DNA from: Nocardioides jishulii
GTDB lineage: Bacteria > Actinomycetota > Actinomycetes > Propionibacteriales > Nocardioidaceae
NCBI RefSeq assembly: GCF_006007965.1
Contig: NZ_CP040748.1
Span: forward strand, 3,162,001 to 3,226,000
Length of the DNA stretch: 64,000 nucleotides
Reading direction: 5' to 3'
The notes beneath the pieces were generated by a model. It was not told the DNA's origin. It searched no databases and was given only the letters and a program-made list of their open reading frames with translations. The stretch's first letter is position 1; each line of letters starts with the position of its first letter. Of this stretch, positions 30,970 through 39,584 are shown piece after piece. Both the position numbers and the translations under genes were made by a program.

Positions 30970-31002
30970 CGCAGAGTCATCGCAGGGTCATCGCAGGGTC
31001 AT
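30959..31002 (-). repeat. 11-bp tandem repeat making start-stop minicistrons before tilS
   Basis: Read on the minus strand, ATGACCCTGCG (twice), ATGACTCTGCG and ATGACTCTGCA run head to tail from 31002 to 30959. Each unit is ATG-ACY-CTG-CGA-TGA, with the stop overlapping the next ATG as ATGA. The first ATG overlaps the metalloprotease stop codon and the fourth is the tilS start. Confidence 0.9.
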
Positions 31003-32072
31003 CCGTGCACGCGGGCGACCCAGGCGGCCGGGTCGTGGATCTCCGCCTTGGTGGGCAGGTGCTCCGGCCCCTCCCACACGGCGTTGAAGCCGTCCATCCC
31101 GACGGTCTCGACGACCTGGCGGACGAAGACGGCACCGTCGCGGTACTGCGCCATCTTGGCCTCGAGGCCGAGGAGGCGACGGACCAGGCGGTCGAGCGAT
31201 CCGGTGCCGCCGCGACGCTGGGTGAACTTGCGGCGGATCTCGGCCACCGAGGGGATGACCGAAGGGCCGACGCCGTCCATCACCACGTCGGCGTGGCCCT
31301 CCAGCAACGACATGACGGCGGTGACGCGCTCCAGGAGCTCGCGCTGCTCGGGGCTGCTGAGCACCTCCACCAGGCTCCCGCTGCCCTCGCCGCGGGCCAC
31401 CTCGGCGGCGCGCTTGAGCACGTCGCCGATGACCAGCTGGGGGTCGACCGTGCCGGTGACCTCGCCGATCAGGCTGCGCAGGTGGTCGCGCATCCACGGC
31501 ACGGCCGTGAACTGCACGCGGTGGGTCTCCTCGTGGAGGCAGACCCAGAGCCGGAAGTCGCTCGGGTCGACCTGGAGCTCACGTTCGATGTGGACGACGT
31601 TGGGAGCGACCAGCAGCAGCCGGCCTGCCGGACCGTGGAAGGGGTCGAACTGGCCGAGCACCTTGGAGGAGAGGAAGCCGAGCACGGCGCCGACCTCGGC
31701 GCCGGTGACGCGCGAGCCGACGGCGTGGGTGAGGCTGCCCTGCTTCGGCGCGCCGCGCTTCTCGGTCAGCTTCGAGACGACCGGGTCCATCAGCGTCGCG
31801 AACGACTCGGTGTTGGCCGTGATCCATCCGGTGCGGTCGACGACGAGCACGGGGGCGCGGTCGTCCTGGGCCTTCAGGCCGGTGAAACCGTGGACCAGCG
31901 TCGTGGAACGGGCCGCCCCCGCCCGCAGCTCGGCCACGACCTCGGCGGCCTGGGTCGCGTCGATCGTCGGCGGCGCCGGAGCGGCTCGCGTGCCCACCCG
32001 GGCCGCGAACTCCCAGTCGATCATCTGGCCGGAGCCGTGTGCGCCCTGGCTCTCGCCCTCGGTGTGCCTCAT
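30999..32072 (-). CDS. zinc-dependent metalloprotease, DUF2342 family
   Basis: This is a 357-residue protein of the actinobacterial DUF2342 (putative zinc metalloprotease) family. The HExxH motif is HEETH in CLHEETHRVQF near residue 180. A downstream helical region contains EGHADVVMDGVG near 255, which supplies the likely third zinc ligand and Asp. The substrate is unknown, and the location is presumably cytoplasmic since there is no signal peptide. The ATG lies 6 bases after TAGTGT (minus strand, 32084-32079), so the transcript is probably leaderless. The stop codon begins the 11-bp repeat that leads into tilS. Confidence 0.85.
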   Translation of the reverse strand: MRHTEGESQGAHGSGQMIDWEFAARVGTRAAPAPPTIDATQAAEVVAELRAGAARSTTLVHGFTGLKAQDDRAPVLVVDRTGWITANTESFATLMDPVVSKLTEKRGAPKQGSLTHAVGSRVTGAEVGAVLGFLSSKVLGQFDPFHGPAGRLLLVAPNVVHIERELQVDPSDFRLWVCLHEETHRVQFTAVPWMRDHLRSLIGEVTGTVDPQLVIGDVLKRAAEVARGEGSGSLVEVLSSPEQRELLERVTAVMSLLEGHADVVMDGVGPSVIPSVAEIRRKFTQRRGGTGSLDRLVRRLLGLEAKMAQYRDGAVFVRQVVETVGMDGFNAVWEGPEHLPTKAEIHDPAAWVARVHG

Positions 32073-32117
32073 GGCGCGACACTAGCCAACCGCGCCCAGC
32101 GGCGAGGCGTCCACGCC

Positions 32118-33587
32118 TCAGTTGGTCGAGCCCGCCCCGCAGGAGCAGTCGGCCAGCGCGGCGGCGGCCTCGTCCAGGGCGGCACGGGCGGCGAGGCTCT
32201 TCTCCGGAGCAACCCGGTCGGCGCCGACGACGAAGATCATCGGCGTGCCGTCGGCCCCGGTCACGATCCCGGCCAGGGCGTGGACGCCGGTCAGGGTGCC
32301 CGTCTTGGCGCGCACCCGGCCCAGACCACCCTCCTGGTCGTCGAAGCGCGACGTGAGCGACCCCGTGAAGCCGGCCACCGGGAGGCCCTCGATCGCCGCC
32401 CGCAGGTCGGGGTTGTCGGGCGAGGAGGCGGCCCGGATGACGTCGACGAGCGTGCGCACGGCGAAGCGGTTGTCGCGCGAGAGGCCCGAGCCGTCGTACT
32501 GCTTCCACCCGGTCAGGTCGACGGCGAGGCTGCTCAGCGCCTCGCCCACGGCGCGGGTGCCGGCCTCACTGCTGGCCTCCCCGAGCGCGACCCGTCCCAC
32601 GTGGCGCAGGATGACCTCGGTGGTCTCGTTGTCGGAGACGTCGAGCAGGCGCTGCACGATCTGGTCGACCGGCGCGGAGGTGACCGAGGCGATCTTCTCG
32701 GCGCGTGGCTGCGCCCGTCCCGCCCGGACCCGGTTGACCTTGATCCCCTCGCGACGCAGGGCGCGGGCGAAGACCCCGGCGGCGGCGCGGGCGGGGTCGT
32801 CGACCCGGCCCCAGCCGCTGGGGTCGTGGCCCGAGTCCACCCACAGCGCGCTGATCGGGGCGACGACCTGGTCGGGGACGTACGAGGGCTCCCAGTGCGG
32901 GTTGACGGCGGGGCCGGTGAAGAGGGAGTCGTCGTAGGAGAGCCGGACGCGGGCCCGGCCGCGCTGGCGCAGGCCCTCGGCGGTGCGCTCGGCGAGGGTC
33001 TCCACGTCGGCGCGCGCCGGCCAGGCCTTGGGGTCGGGCTTGCTCGCCAGGAGCGGGTCGCCGCCCCCGACGAGCACGATCTCGCCGACCCCTCCCTCGA
33101 CGACGGTGGTGTCGAAGGTGGCGCCGGGGCCGAGCGTACGCAGCGCCGCGACGGCCGTGAGCAGCTTGGTGGTCGAGGCGGGGAGCAGCGGGTCCTTGCC
33201 GCGCGCGAACACCGGCTCGGACCCGTCCAGGGCAGCGACCGCCGCGACGACGTGGGGCCCGAGGTCCGGGTCCCGGAGACGGGGAGCGAGCGCTCGTCGC
33301 ACGGCGGCGGCGTCGAGGGGGGTCGGGGCAGCGGGCTCGGCGACCGGCTCGGCCTCCTCGACCCGCGGCAGGTCGAGGCCTCCCGGCAGGGCCACGGCGG
33401 CGGGGTCGTCGAGGGGGTCGCCGCCCTTCCACCCCAGGTGGGCGGGACCCCAGCGGTACTCGTCGGCGGCGACCGCACCGCCCAGCAGGGCGGCCACCAT
33501 CAGGAAGGGAAGGACCAGTGCAACCCGACCTGGGCCGCGGCGCGGGGCGCGCTCCCGCGTAGGATGCTCTGCGTCACGTCGCGCCAC
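32118..33587 (-). CDS. dacB: D-alanyl-D-alanine carboxypeptidase/endopeptidase, PBP4 type
   Basis: This S13-family penicillin-binding protein trims or cleaves peptidoglycan stem peptides. The 489-residue protein has a basic cytoplasmic start, one membrane segment (about 20-40, VALVLPFLMVAALLGG), and a catalytic domain with SxxK (LLPASTTKLLT), SxN (VSDNETTE) and KTG (RAKTGTLTG). The GTG at 33587 is chosen because GGGAGGA stands at ideal spacing; the frame stays open much further upstream by chance. It is divergent from ppa. A C-terminal CSCG gives two cysteines close together, which is unusual and could bear a disulfide. Confidence 0.92.
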   Translation of the reverse strand: MARRDAEHPTRERAPRRGPGRVALVLPFLMVAALLGGAVAADEYRWGPAHLGWKGGDPLDDPAAVALPGGLDLPRVEEAEPVAEPAAPTPLDAAAVRRALAPRLRDPDLGPHVVAAVAALDGSEPVFARGKDPLLPASTTKLLTAVAALRTLGPGATFDTTVVEGGVGEIVLVGGGDPLLASKPDPKAWPARADVETLAERTAEGLRQRGRARVRLSYDDSLFTGPAVNPHWEPSYVPDQVVAPISALWVDSGHDPSGWGRVDDPARAAAGVFARALRREGIKVNRVRAGRAQPRAEKIASVTSAPVDQIVQRLLDVSDNETTEVILRHVGRVALGEASSEAGTRAVGEALSSLAVDLTGWKQYDGSGLSRDNRFAVRTLVDVIRAASSPDNPDLRAAIEGLPVAGFTGSLTSRFDDQEGGLGRVRAKTGTLTGVHALAGIVTGADGTPMIFVVGADRVAPEKSLAARAALDEAAAALADCSCGAGSTN

Positions 33588-33749
33588 TGATGGTCCTCCC
33601 GAATGTGTGTGCTGGCCCATTGTGCGCGACACTGACCGGCGGCAGTAAGCCGGCGGCGTCCCACGACGCTGCCGAGTGCCAGGGGGATCACCGCGGACAC
33701 GTGGCCCCGACAAGTCTTTCAGGCAACACACGATGACGAGGTGAATGCG

Positions 33750-34247
33750 GTGCTGGAGTTCGACGTGCTGGTCGAGATCCCCAAGGGTGAGCGCAACAAG
33801 TACGAGGTCGACCACGAGTCCGGGCGCCTGCGCCTCGACCGGATGCTGTTCACCTCGACGGCCTACCCGACCGACTACGGCTACATCGAGAACACCCTGG
33901 GCCAGGACGGCGACCCGCTCGACGCCATGGTCATCCTCCAGTCCCCCACCTTCCCGGGCTGCCTGATCAAGTGCCGCGCGATCGGCATGTTCCGCATGAC
34001 CGACGAGGCCGGCGGCGACGACAAGGTCCTCTGCGTGCCGTCCTCGGACCCGCGCCTGGAGCACCTGCGCGACATCAACCACGTCTCCAAGTTCGACCGC
34101 CTGGAGATCCAGCACTTCTTCGAGGTCTACAAGGACCTCGAGCCCGGCAAGTCCGTCGAGGGTGCTGACTGGGTCGGCCGCGCCGAGGCCGAGGCCGAGG
34201 TCCGCGCCTCCTTCGAGCGCGCGAAGAACACCCCCGGCTTCCACTGA
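33750..34247 (+). CDS. ppa: inorganic pyrophosphatase
   Basis: Ppa hydrolyses pyrophosphate and drives biosynthetic reactions. The protein is 165 residues from the chosen GTG, typical for bacterial family I. The magnesium-binding signature DGDPLDAMV is near residues 52-60, with [14 protein letters not shown] at the N-terminus and [13 protein letters not shown] before it. GTG 33750 is preferred over GTG 33741 because GAGGTG then has six-base spacing to the start and the first residues match the usual start ([13 protein letters not shown]). Confidence 0.95.
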   Translation: MLEFDVLVEIPKGERNKYEVDHESGRLRLDRMLFTSTAYPTDYGYIENTLGQDGDPLDAMVILQSPTFPGCLIKCRAIGMFRMTDEAGGDDKVLCVPSSDPRLEHLRDINHVSKFDRLEIQHFFEVYKDLEPGKSVEGADWVGRAEAEAEVRASFERAKNTPGFH

Positions 34248-34261
34248 GCCACGCGTCCTCC

Positions 34262-34295
34262 GACTGCCCCGTACGCCTCGGCGTGCGGGGCAGTC
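34262..34295. terminator. strong bidirectional hairpin terminator
   Basis: GACTGCCCCGTACGCC (34262-34277) and GGCGTGCGGGGCAGTC (34280-34295) form a 16-bp stem with one G-U pair, between two convergent genes. Confidence 0.8.
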
Positions 34296-34309
34296 GCCAT
34301 TTCCGGCCC

Positions 34310-34864
34310 TCATTCCCGGTCGCGGTCCGGCTGCACCCGCAGCGTGCCCAGCGTCTGAGCGAGCATCTGGTAGTGCCCGACCAGCAGGAGCAGCTCGATG
34401 CAGGTGCGCTCGTCGAGCTGCTGGCGCAAGCGTGACCAGGTGGCGTCGCTGAGGTCGTGGTCACGGTGCAGCTCGTCGGTGACCTCCAGGAGCAGGCGCT
34501 CGCGCCGGCTCCAGCCTTCGGCGCTCGGACCAGCCACCACCCGCTCCAGCTCGACCGGCCCGATGCCCGCGCGCGCACCGAGGCGCGCATGGTGGGTGAA
34601 CTCGTAGTCCGACCCCGTCAGCGTCGCCACCCGCAGGATCACCAGCTCGGTCTCGCGCCGCGGCAGCCGACCGCCCGGCATCAGTCGCCCGGCGAAGTGC
34701 AGCCATCCCCAGAAGAGTCCTCGGTGGCGACCCAGCGTCAGGAAGATCGCGGGGGGCTCGGTCCCGGTCACCCGGCCTGCGACCCGGGAGAGCCCCGCGA
34801 CCACGGGTCCGACCTCGCGCCAGCCGCCGGGGGCGATGCGCGGCGTACGCTGCGTGGCCCTCAC
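34310..34864 (-). CDS. carboxymuconolactone decarboxylase (CMD) family protein
   Basis: This 184-residue helical protein has the CMD/AhpD core: RETELVILRVATLTGSDYEFTHHARLGARAGI near residues 70-100, with the conserved Glu and His pair but without the CxxC of true AhpD peroxidases. A catalytic peroxidase role is therefore unlikely. The family includes decarboxylases and many proteins without assigned reactions. GTG is the start, overlapping the stop of the SDR gene by GTGA, so the two are translated together and may act in one pathway. Confidence 0.85.
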   Translation of the reverse strand: MRATQRTPRIAPGGWREVGPVVAGLSRVAGRVTGTEPPAIFLTLGRHRGLFWGWLHFAGRLMPGGRLPRRETELVILRVATLTGSDYEFTHHARLGARAGIGPVELERVVAGPSAEGWSRRERLLLEVTDELHRDHDLSDATWSRLRQQLDERTCIELLLLVGHYQMLAQTLGTLRVQPDRDRE

Positions 34865-35745
34865 TCCGCCCGCCTGGCAAGACCGACCTCGGGCAGCGCG
34901 CGGTTGGCCCCCGCGCTCATCGCCCTCATGGCGAGCACGTAGACGGCCGGCAGGTGGCGCTGCAGCCAGTGGATGACGCGGATGTCGGGCGAGGTGTAGA
35001 CCCAGTACCGGTTGCGTCGCACCCCGGCCAGGATCGACTCGGCCGCCTGCGTCGGCGTGACCGCCCGGGCCCGGAAGCGTGCGTGCAACCGCTCGAACCG
35101 AGGGGTCGCCTTGTCGATGCCCGCGATGGTGACGGTCTCGGTCAGCGGCGTGGCCACCCCGCCCGGGCAGACGAGGCTGACGCCGATCCCGTGGCGGGCC
35201 AGGTCGAAGCGCAGCACCTCGGAGACGCCGCGCAGCCCGAACTTGCTGGCGCTGTAGGCCGCGTGCCACGGCATCCCGATGATCCCCGCGGCCGACGACA
35301 CGTTGACCAGGTGACCACCGCGTCCCGCTTCCACCATCGGCGGCACCAGCGTCTCGATGACGTGGACAGGACCCATCAGGTTGACGTCGACCAGCCGTTG
35401 CCAGTGGTGGTGCTCCAGGCTCTGCACGGTGCCCCAGGTGGAGATGCCAGCGATGTTCATGACCACGTCCATGGGCCCCGAGGTCGCGGTGACCTCCGCG
35501 GCGACCCGGCGCACCGCTGCGAGGTCCGAGACGTCGGCCGGGGCGGCGTACGCCACGGTGCCGCCCCGCTGCCGGATGCCCGTCACGACCTCGTCGAGCC
35601 GGGAGCCGTCCAGGTCGGTCAGGTGCAGCACGGCTCCCTGCGCGCCGGCCATCTCGGCGGTGGCGCGGCCGATCCCGCTGGCGGCGCCGGTGAGGAAGAC
35701 GTTGAGCCCGGACAGGTCGCGCAGGCGGCGTGGTCGTCGTGCCAT
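34861..35745 (-). CDS. short-chain dehydrogenase/reductase
   Basis: This 294-residue SDR has the cofactor motif TGAASGIGR near residue 20, NIAGI near 95 (NAG-type), the catalytic Ser in NVSSAAGI, and YxxxK in YSASKFG near 165. An aspartate after strand 2 (LTDLDG) suggests NAD preference. The C-terminal extension of about 40 residues may touch the membrane. The ATG follows a CACACT hexamer by six bases; a GTG one codon upstream is equally possible. The substrate is unknown. It is coupled to the CMD gene by a four-base overlap. Confidence 0.88.
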   Translation of the reverse strand: MARRPRRLRDLSGLNVFLTGAASGIGRATAEMAGAQGAVLHLTDLDGSRLDEVVTGIRQRGGTVAYAAPADVSDLAAVRRVAAEVTATSGPMDVVMNIAGISTWGTVQSLEHHHWQRLVDVNLMGPVHVIETLVPPMVEAGRGGHLVNVSSAAGIIGMPWHAAYSASKFGLRGVSEVLRFDLARHGIGVSLVCPGGVATPLTETVTIAGIDKATPRFERLHARFRARAVTPTQAAESILAGVRRNRYWVYTSPDIRVIHWLQRHLPAVYVLAMRAMSAGANRALPEVGLARRAE

Positions 35746-35790
35746 CACGGCAGTGTGGCAGAGATCACGCCGCCTGACTCCCCCTGGCGC

Positions 35791-37830
35791 TCAGCCGATC
35801 AGCGACTCGGCGCGCAGCAGCTCGCGCGGCACGGCGAACGCGTCGACCAGGTCGCCCGCGATCGGGCGAACCTTGCGGCACAGCACGTTGACCTCGGCAG
35901 TGATTGCCTTGGAGCGCTGGACCGTGAGTCGTCCGTGCTCCATGAACCAGGCGCGGTCGGCCTCGATCGTGGAGAGCGCGTGCAGGTCGCAGAGCAGGTG
36001 GAGGGCGACCTTCTCGTCCCCCTCCTCCATCGTCTCCAGCTTGTCGACGAAGGCCTCCAGCACCAGACGCTCGACGTGGGCGCGGGCGGTGGCGATGACG
36101 TGGTCCTGCACCGACGAGAAGACGTCGCCACCGTTGCCGCCGCGGTCGACCTGGCCCTTGATGCGCCGCGCGACCCCGCCGATCATGTGCTCCTCGCGGA
36201 AGCGCAGCATGGCGAGCTGGTAGTCGGGGTCGAGCAGGCCGGCCTCGGAGTCCCAGTCGTCCTCGCTGCCACCGGGAAGGGCGTCCTTGATGCGCTCGAG
36301 CAGCTTGTGGACGTTGGTCTTCTCCAGCACCGTGTCGACCGCCATCCCGGCGACGAAGCGGACCATGCCGAACTGGTCCATGTCGGCGAAGCCCGACGAG
36401 TAGTCGGTGAGCAGGCCCTTGGCGACCAGCTGGAGCAGGACGTGGTTGTCACCCTCGAAGGTGGTGAAGACGTCGGTGTCGGCCTTGAGCGCGGCGAACC
36501 GGTTCTCGGCCAGGTAGCCCGCGCCACCACACGCCTCGCGACACTCCTGGATCACCCGCGTCGCGTGCCACGTGCCCAGGGCCTTCGTGCCCGCGGCGCG
36601 CGACTCCAGCAGCTTGCGCGACTTCTCGTCGGCGTCAGGCGAGGAGAAGACCTCGTGCAGGTCGGCGGCGACGACCTCCTGGGCGAAGTGCAGGGCGTAC
36701 GTCCTGGCGAGCAGCGGCAGCAGTCGGCGCTGGTGCATGCCGTAGTCGAGGAGCAGCTGCTCGGTGCCCTCCTCGCCGGCCTCGAACTGGCGGCGACGGT
36801 CGGCATACTTCACCGCGACCGTCATCGCCACCTTCGCGGCGTTGATGCCGGCGCCGCCGACGCTGACCCGGCCCTGGACGAGCGTGCCGAGCATGGTGAA
36901 GAAGCGGCGGCCCTGCGACTCGATGTCGCTCGAGTAGATGCCCTCGGGGCTGACCGAGGCGAAACGGTCGAGCATGTTGGCGCGTGGCACGCGCACGCCG
37001 TCGAACCAGAGGCGACCGTTGTCGACGCCGTTGAGGCCGAGCTTGGTGCCGCAGTCCTCGATGCGCACGCCCGGGGCAGGCTCCCCGTCGACCCGGATCG
37101 GGACGACGATCGCGTGCACGCCGTGCTGCTCACCGGCGACCTCGAGCTGGGCGAAGACGACGGCCAGCTCACCGTGGCGAGCGGCGTTGCCGATGTAGTC
37201 CTTGCGTGCCGCGTCGTGCGGGGTGGTGAGGACGAACTCCTCGGTGGTCGGGTCGTAGACCGCAGTGGTCTCGATGTCGGCCACGTTGGAGCCGTGGCCG
37301 CTCTCGGTCATCGCGAAGCAGCCGAGCAGGCGGCCCGACGCGATGTCGGCGATCCACCGGTCGTGGTGCGCCTTGGTGCCGAGCTGGAGGATGGCTCCCC
37401 CGAAGAGCCCGAACTGCACACCGACCTTGGTCAGCACCGAGAGGTCACCGAAGGCGAGGGTCTCGAAGGCGGCGATCGAGGCACCGATGTCGCCGCCACC
37501 GCCGTACTCCTTCGGCAGGCCCATGGCCGTGGCACCCGTGCCGGCCAGCTCGACGACGACGTCGCGCACGCGGTCGCGGTAGTCGTCCTTGCCCAGGTCG
37601 TCAGCCTCGGCGAGCAGGTCGGCATGGTCGACGAGCCGCTTGCGGACCTCCTCGCGCACCTCGGCGTGGGGACCGTCGAGGAAGCGGGTCAGCGAGGGGA
37701 CGTCGATCGACAGCCGGCCCGACGGCGGGTGGACGTCGGCGAGCGGGTCGGGGATCGACTCCCGGGGCGCATCAGCGGAGTCGCCGGTGCTGCCAGCAGG
37801 TGAGGAGGAGGAAGCGGTGTCGGCCGTCAT
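35791..37830 (-). CDS. acyl-CoA dehydrogenase/oxidase family protein
   Basis: This 679-residue protein is longer than classical acyl-CoA dehydrogenases and has the acyl-CoA oxidase layout. An N-terminal helical domain precedes the FAD-binding beta domain with FAMTESGHGSNV near 180. A middle domain carries CREACGGAGYLAENR near 425, followed by TFEGDNHVLLQLVAKGLL near 450 and an extra helical C-terminal domain. It probably oxidises an acyl-CoA to the enoyl-CoA. The ATG lies 7 bases after TAGCCT (minus strand, 37843-37838), so leaderless transcription is likely. The long Ser-rich start suggests a disordered N-terminal tail. Confidence 0.88.
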   Translation of the reverse strand: MTADTASSSSPAGSTGDSADAPRESIPDPLADVHPPSGRLSIDVPSLTRFLDGPHAEVREEVRKRLVDHADLLAEADDLGKDDYRDRVRDVVVELAGTGATAMGLPKEYGGGGDIGASIAAFETLAFGDLSVLTKVGVQFGLFGGAILQLGTKAHHDRWIADIASGRLLGCFAMTESGHGSNVADIETTAVYDPTTEEFVLTTPHDAARKDYIGNAARHGELAVVFAQLEVAGEQHGVHAIVVPIRVDGEPAPGVRIEDCGTKLGLNGVDNGRLWFDGVRVPRANMLDRFASVSPEGIYSSDIESQGRRFFTMLGTLVQGRVSVGGAGINAAKVAMTVAVKYADRRRQFEAGEEGTEQLLLDYGMHQRRLLPLLARTYALHFAQEVVAADLHEVFSSPDADEKSRKLLESRAAGTKALGTWHATRVIQECREACGGAGYLAENRFAALKADTDVFTTFEGDNHVLLQLVAKGLLTDYSSGFADMDQFGMVRFVAGMAVDTVLEKTNVHKLLERIKDALPGGSEDDWDSEAGLLDPDYQLAMLRFREEHMIGGVARRIKGQVDRGGNGGDVFSSVQDHVIATARAHVERLVLEAFVDKLETMEEGDEKVALHLLCDLHALSTIEADRAWFMEHGRLTVQRSKAITAEVNVLCRKVRPIAGDLVDAFAVPRELLRAESLIG

Positions 37831-37840
37831 GAGCGAGAGG

Positions 37841-39214
37841 CTACCGGCGGGGCGCACACCCCAAACCCGGTTGTGACCGCCCCGACACCGCGGTCAGGGA
37901 CGCGTGAAGAAGTTGGGACTGCGCCAGTAGTACATCGACTCCCTGACCACCGGGGCGTCCGGTGCGCGGAGCGTGGATGATCTGGCCGTCACCGACGTAG
38001 AGCGCGACGTGGAAGATCGTGTCCGGGTTGCTCGTGTTGGACCAGAAGACCAGGTCACCCTTGCGCAGGTTGCTCGCCTTGATCGGGGTGGTGGCGCGGT
38101 ACTGGCCGACCGACCAGTGCGGCAGCGACTTGCCGCCGGCGGCCCAAGCCTTCATCGTCAGGCCCGAGCAGTCCCAGGAGTTGGGCCCGGCAGCGCCCCA
38201 GACGTAGGGCTCGCCGAGCTGGGCAGCGGCATAGTTGGCCGCCGCGGCGGCACCCTTGGCGGGCGCCGGGGCTGGCACCGGAGCGGGGTCCGGCTTGGGC
38301 TGGGGCTTCGGCGCAGGCGCCGGCGCCGGCGTCGGCCTGGGCTCGTCACTGGGCGCGGGCTTCGGCTCGGGCTTCGGCGAGGGCGTCGGCTGGGGCGTCG
38401 GCTGGGGAGCGGGCGCCGGGTCGGGCTGGCGCTCCTGCTCACGCTGCTGCTCACGGCGACGGGCCTCCTCGGCCTCCTCGGCCGCCTTCGCCTCGAGCGC
38501 CTGCTGCCGACGGGTGGCCAGCTCGACGCTGATCCCCTCGAGGGTGGCCAGCTCGGCGATCAGCTCGGTCTTGCGGGCCGCAATCGCCTCGGCCTCGGCG
38601 AGGGCAGTGGTGGCGGCGCCGGCTGCGGCGTCGCGCAGCGTGCGCGACTTCTTCTCGAGCGCGGCGGCCTCCGCCTCGGCGGTCTCGGCCTGGCGCGAGG
38701 AGAGCTCCGCGACCGTGGCGGAGGCCCGGAACTGGTCGTAGCGACCCTCCAGGGCGCCGACCGCGTTGTCCATGGTGACCCGCTGCTGCACGAAGGCCTG
38801 GATGCCGTCGGACTCGAGCACCGCCGCGACACCGGCGATCTCGGGCGACGACTGGTAGGAGCGCACGAGGGCGTCGCCGTACGCGCGCTGCTGACGGCGT
38901 ACGCCGGTCGCGGCGGCGTCGGCGGCGGCACGCGCGTCCATCGCTGCGGCCTTCGCCTCCTCGAGCTGCCACAGCGCACCGTTGTAGGCCTCGGCCGCCT
39001 GGGCGGCGGCGACCGCCGAGGTCTCGAGACGCGCGTTGGCGACGGCAAGGTCAGCCTTCACACCGGCGACGGCACGGGCCTTGCTCCGGGCCGCTGACTC
39101 CGCGGCCTCGACCTCGCCCTGCGAGGGCGGCTCGTCGGCCCAGGAGACGGCCCCGGTGAGTCCGGAGACCAGCGCGACGGCGAGACCGGCTGCGAGCGTG
39201 TGGCGCAGGCGCAC
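37841..39214 (-). CDS. NlpC/P60 peptidoglycan hydrolase with C-terminal frameshift
   Basis: This RipA-like cell wall hydrolase has a signal peptide (about 1-26), a coiled coil of about 200 residues, a Pro/Lys/Ala linker (about 255-330), and an NlpC/P60 domain with catalytic Cys in SWDCSGL, His in IFHVALYVGD and a third His in IIHAP. The C-terminus of the open frame is unusual: after TGRPGGQG it runs 30 residues to a TAG at 37841. One frame over, the sequence reads VVRESMYYWRSPNFF and ends at TGA 37894-37896, as in typical family members. A single extra C in the run at 37952-37955 explains this. The start is GTG with GAAGGGAA upstream. Confidence 0.9.
   Translation of the reverse strand: MRLRHTLAAGLAVALVSGLTGAVSWADEPPSQGEVEAAESAARSKARAVAGVKADLAVANARLETSAVAAAQAAEAYNGALWQLEEAKAAAMDARAAADAAATGVRRQQRAYGDALVRSYQSSPEIAGVAAVLESDGIQAFVQQRVTMDNAVGALEGRYDQFRASATVAELSSRQAETAEAEAAALEKKSRTLRDAAAGAATTALAEAEAIAARKTELIAELATLEGISVELATRRQQALEAKAAEEAEEARRREQQREQERQPDPAPAPQPTPQPTPSPKPEPKPAPSDEPRPTPAPAPAPKPQPKPDPAPVPAPAPAKGAAAAANYAAAQLGEPYVWGAAGPNSWDCSGLTMKAWAAGGKSLPHWSVGQYRATTPIKASNLRKGDLVFWSNTSNPDTIFHVALYVGDGQIIHAPRTGRPGGQGVDVLLAQSQLLHASLTAVSGRSQPGLGCAPRR
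37952..37955. other. probable one-base insertion (G4 run) in NlpC/P60 gene
   Basis: On the plus strand the run GGGG at 37952-37955 carries one base more than the frame needs. With GGG, the coding frame would end in the family-typical MYYWRSPNFFTRP and stop at 37894. Confidence 0.75.
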
Positions 39215-39231
39215 TGGGTTCCCTTCGGGTG

Positions 39232-39362
39232 GTCACGGGTGTGGGCCGGACCGGGCGACGGGGGCGGCGGAGGCGACTCCGCCGCGCGCACCGTCAGCCG
39301 GTTCACAGCAGCACCTCAGGCGGCTTCCCCACCGCCCGAGGCACATCCGGAACGTTAGTGCT
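39232..39362 (-). ncRNA. candidate c-di-AMP (ydaO/yuaA) riboswitch leader, weak
   Basis: The leader of the NlpC/P60 gene, read on the minus strand, has a stem GGCGG..CCGCC with GGGGAA inside, then GAGGTG and TGAACCGG. These resemble the ydaO core (GGAGGAACCGC, GGGGT, AATC) only loosely. Support also comes from the known association of this riboswitch with actinobacterial NlpC/P60 genes. A covariance-model search is needed. Confidence 0.3.
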
Positions 39363-39429
39363 CATCCGTCACATTGGAAACAGTTTTCACAGAAAAACTT
39401 AAAAACTCCGGCGTGTCGGCTTGACTGAT

Positions 39430-39466
39430 TACACGATTGTCATTCCGAACTACACGGTTGTCATTC
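39430..39466. repeat. two direct repeats 21 bp apart upstream of NlpC/P60
   Basis: TACACGATTGTCATTC at 39430-39445 and TACACGGTTGTCATTC at 39451-39466 differ at one base and lie exactly two helical turns apart in an AT-rich region. This is the spacing of a tandem operator for a dimeric or two-component regulator. The regulator is unknown. Confidence 0.5.
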
Positions 39467-39531
39467 ACACCCCCGGGTGGCTGACGCGACGTCCCTCACC
39501 GACACTCCCGCCCGGGAGCCCGCCGAAATGC

Positions 39532-39564
39532 GCAGCGCCCCGACACCGAGTGTCGGGGCGCTGC
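39532..39564 (-). terminator. perfect hairpin terminator after the PAP2 gene
   Basis: GCAGCGCCCCGACAC and GTGTCGGGGCGCTGC pair perfectly (15 bp) round a CGA loop, 20 bases past the PAP2 stop codon. Between here and the NlpC/P60 start (39215-39584) no gene was found. Confidence 0.8.
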
Positions 39565-39584
39565 AGACGCGGCTGGGGACGAGG

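Noticed and set aside
30959..31002. Short direct repeats as a CRISPR array
   Set aside because: Units are 11 bp and abut without spacers; they are explained by reiterated ATGA start-stop junctions.
32118..34313. Longer version of dacB beginning beyond ppa
   Set aside because: It would run through the whole ppa gene on the opposite strand. The GTG at 33587 has a good ribosome site and gives a normal signal anchor.
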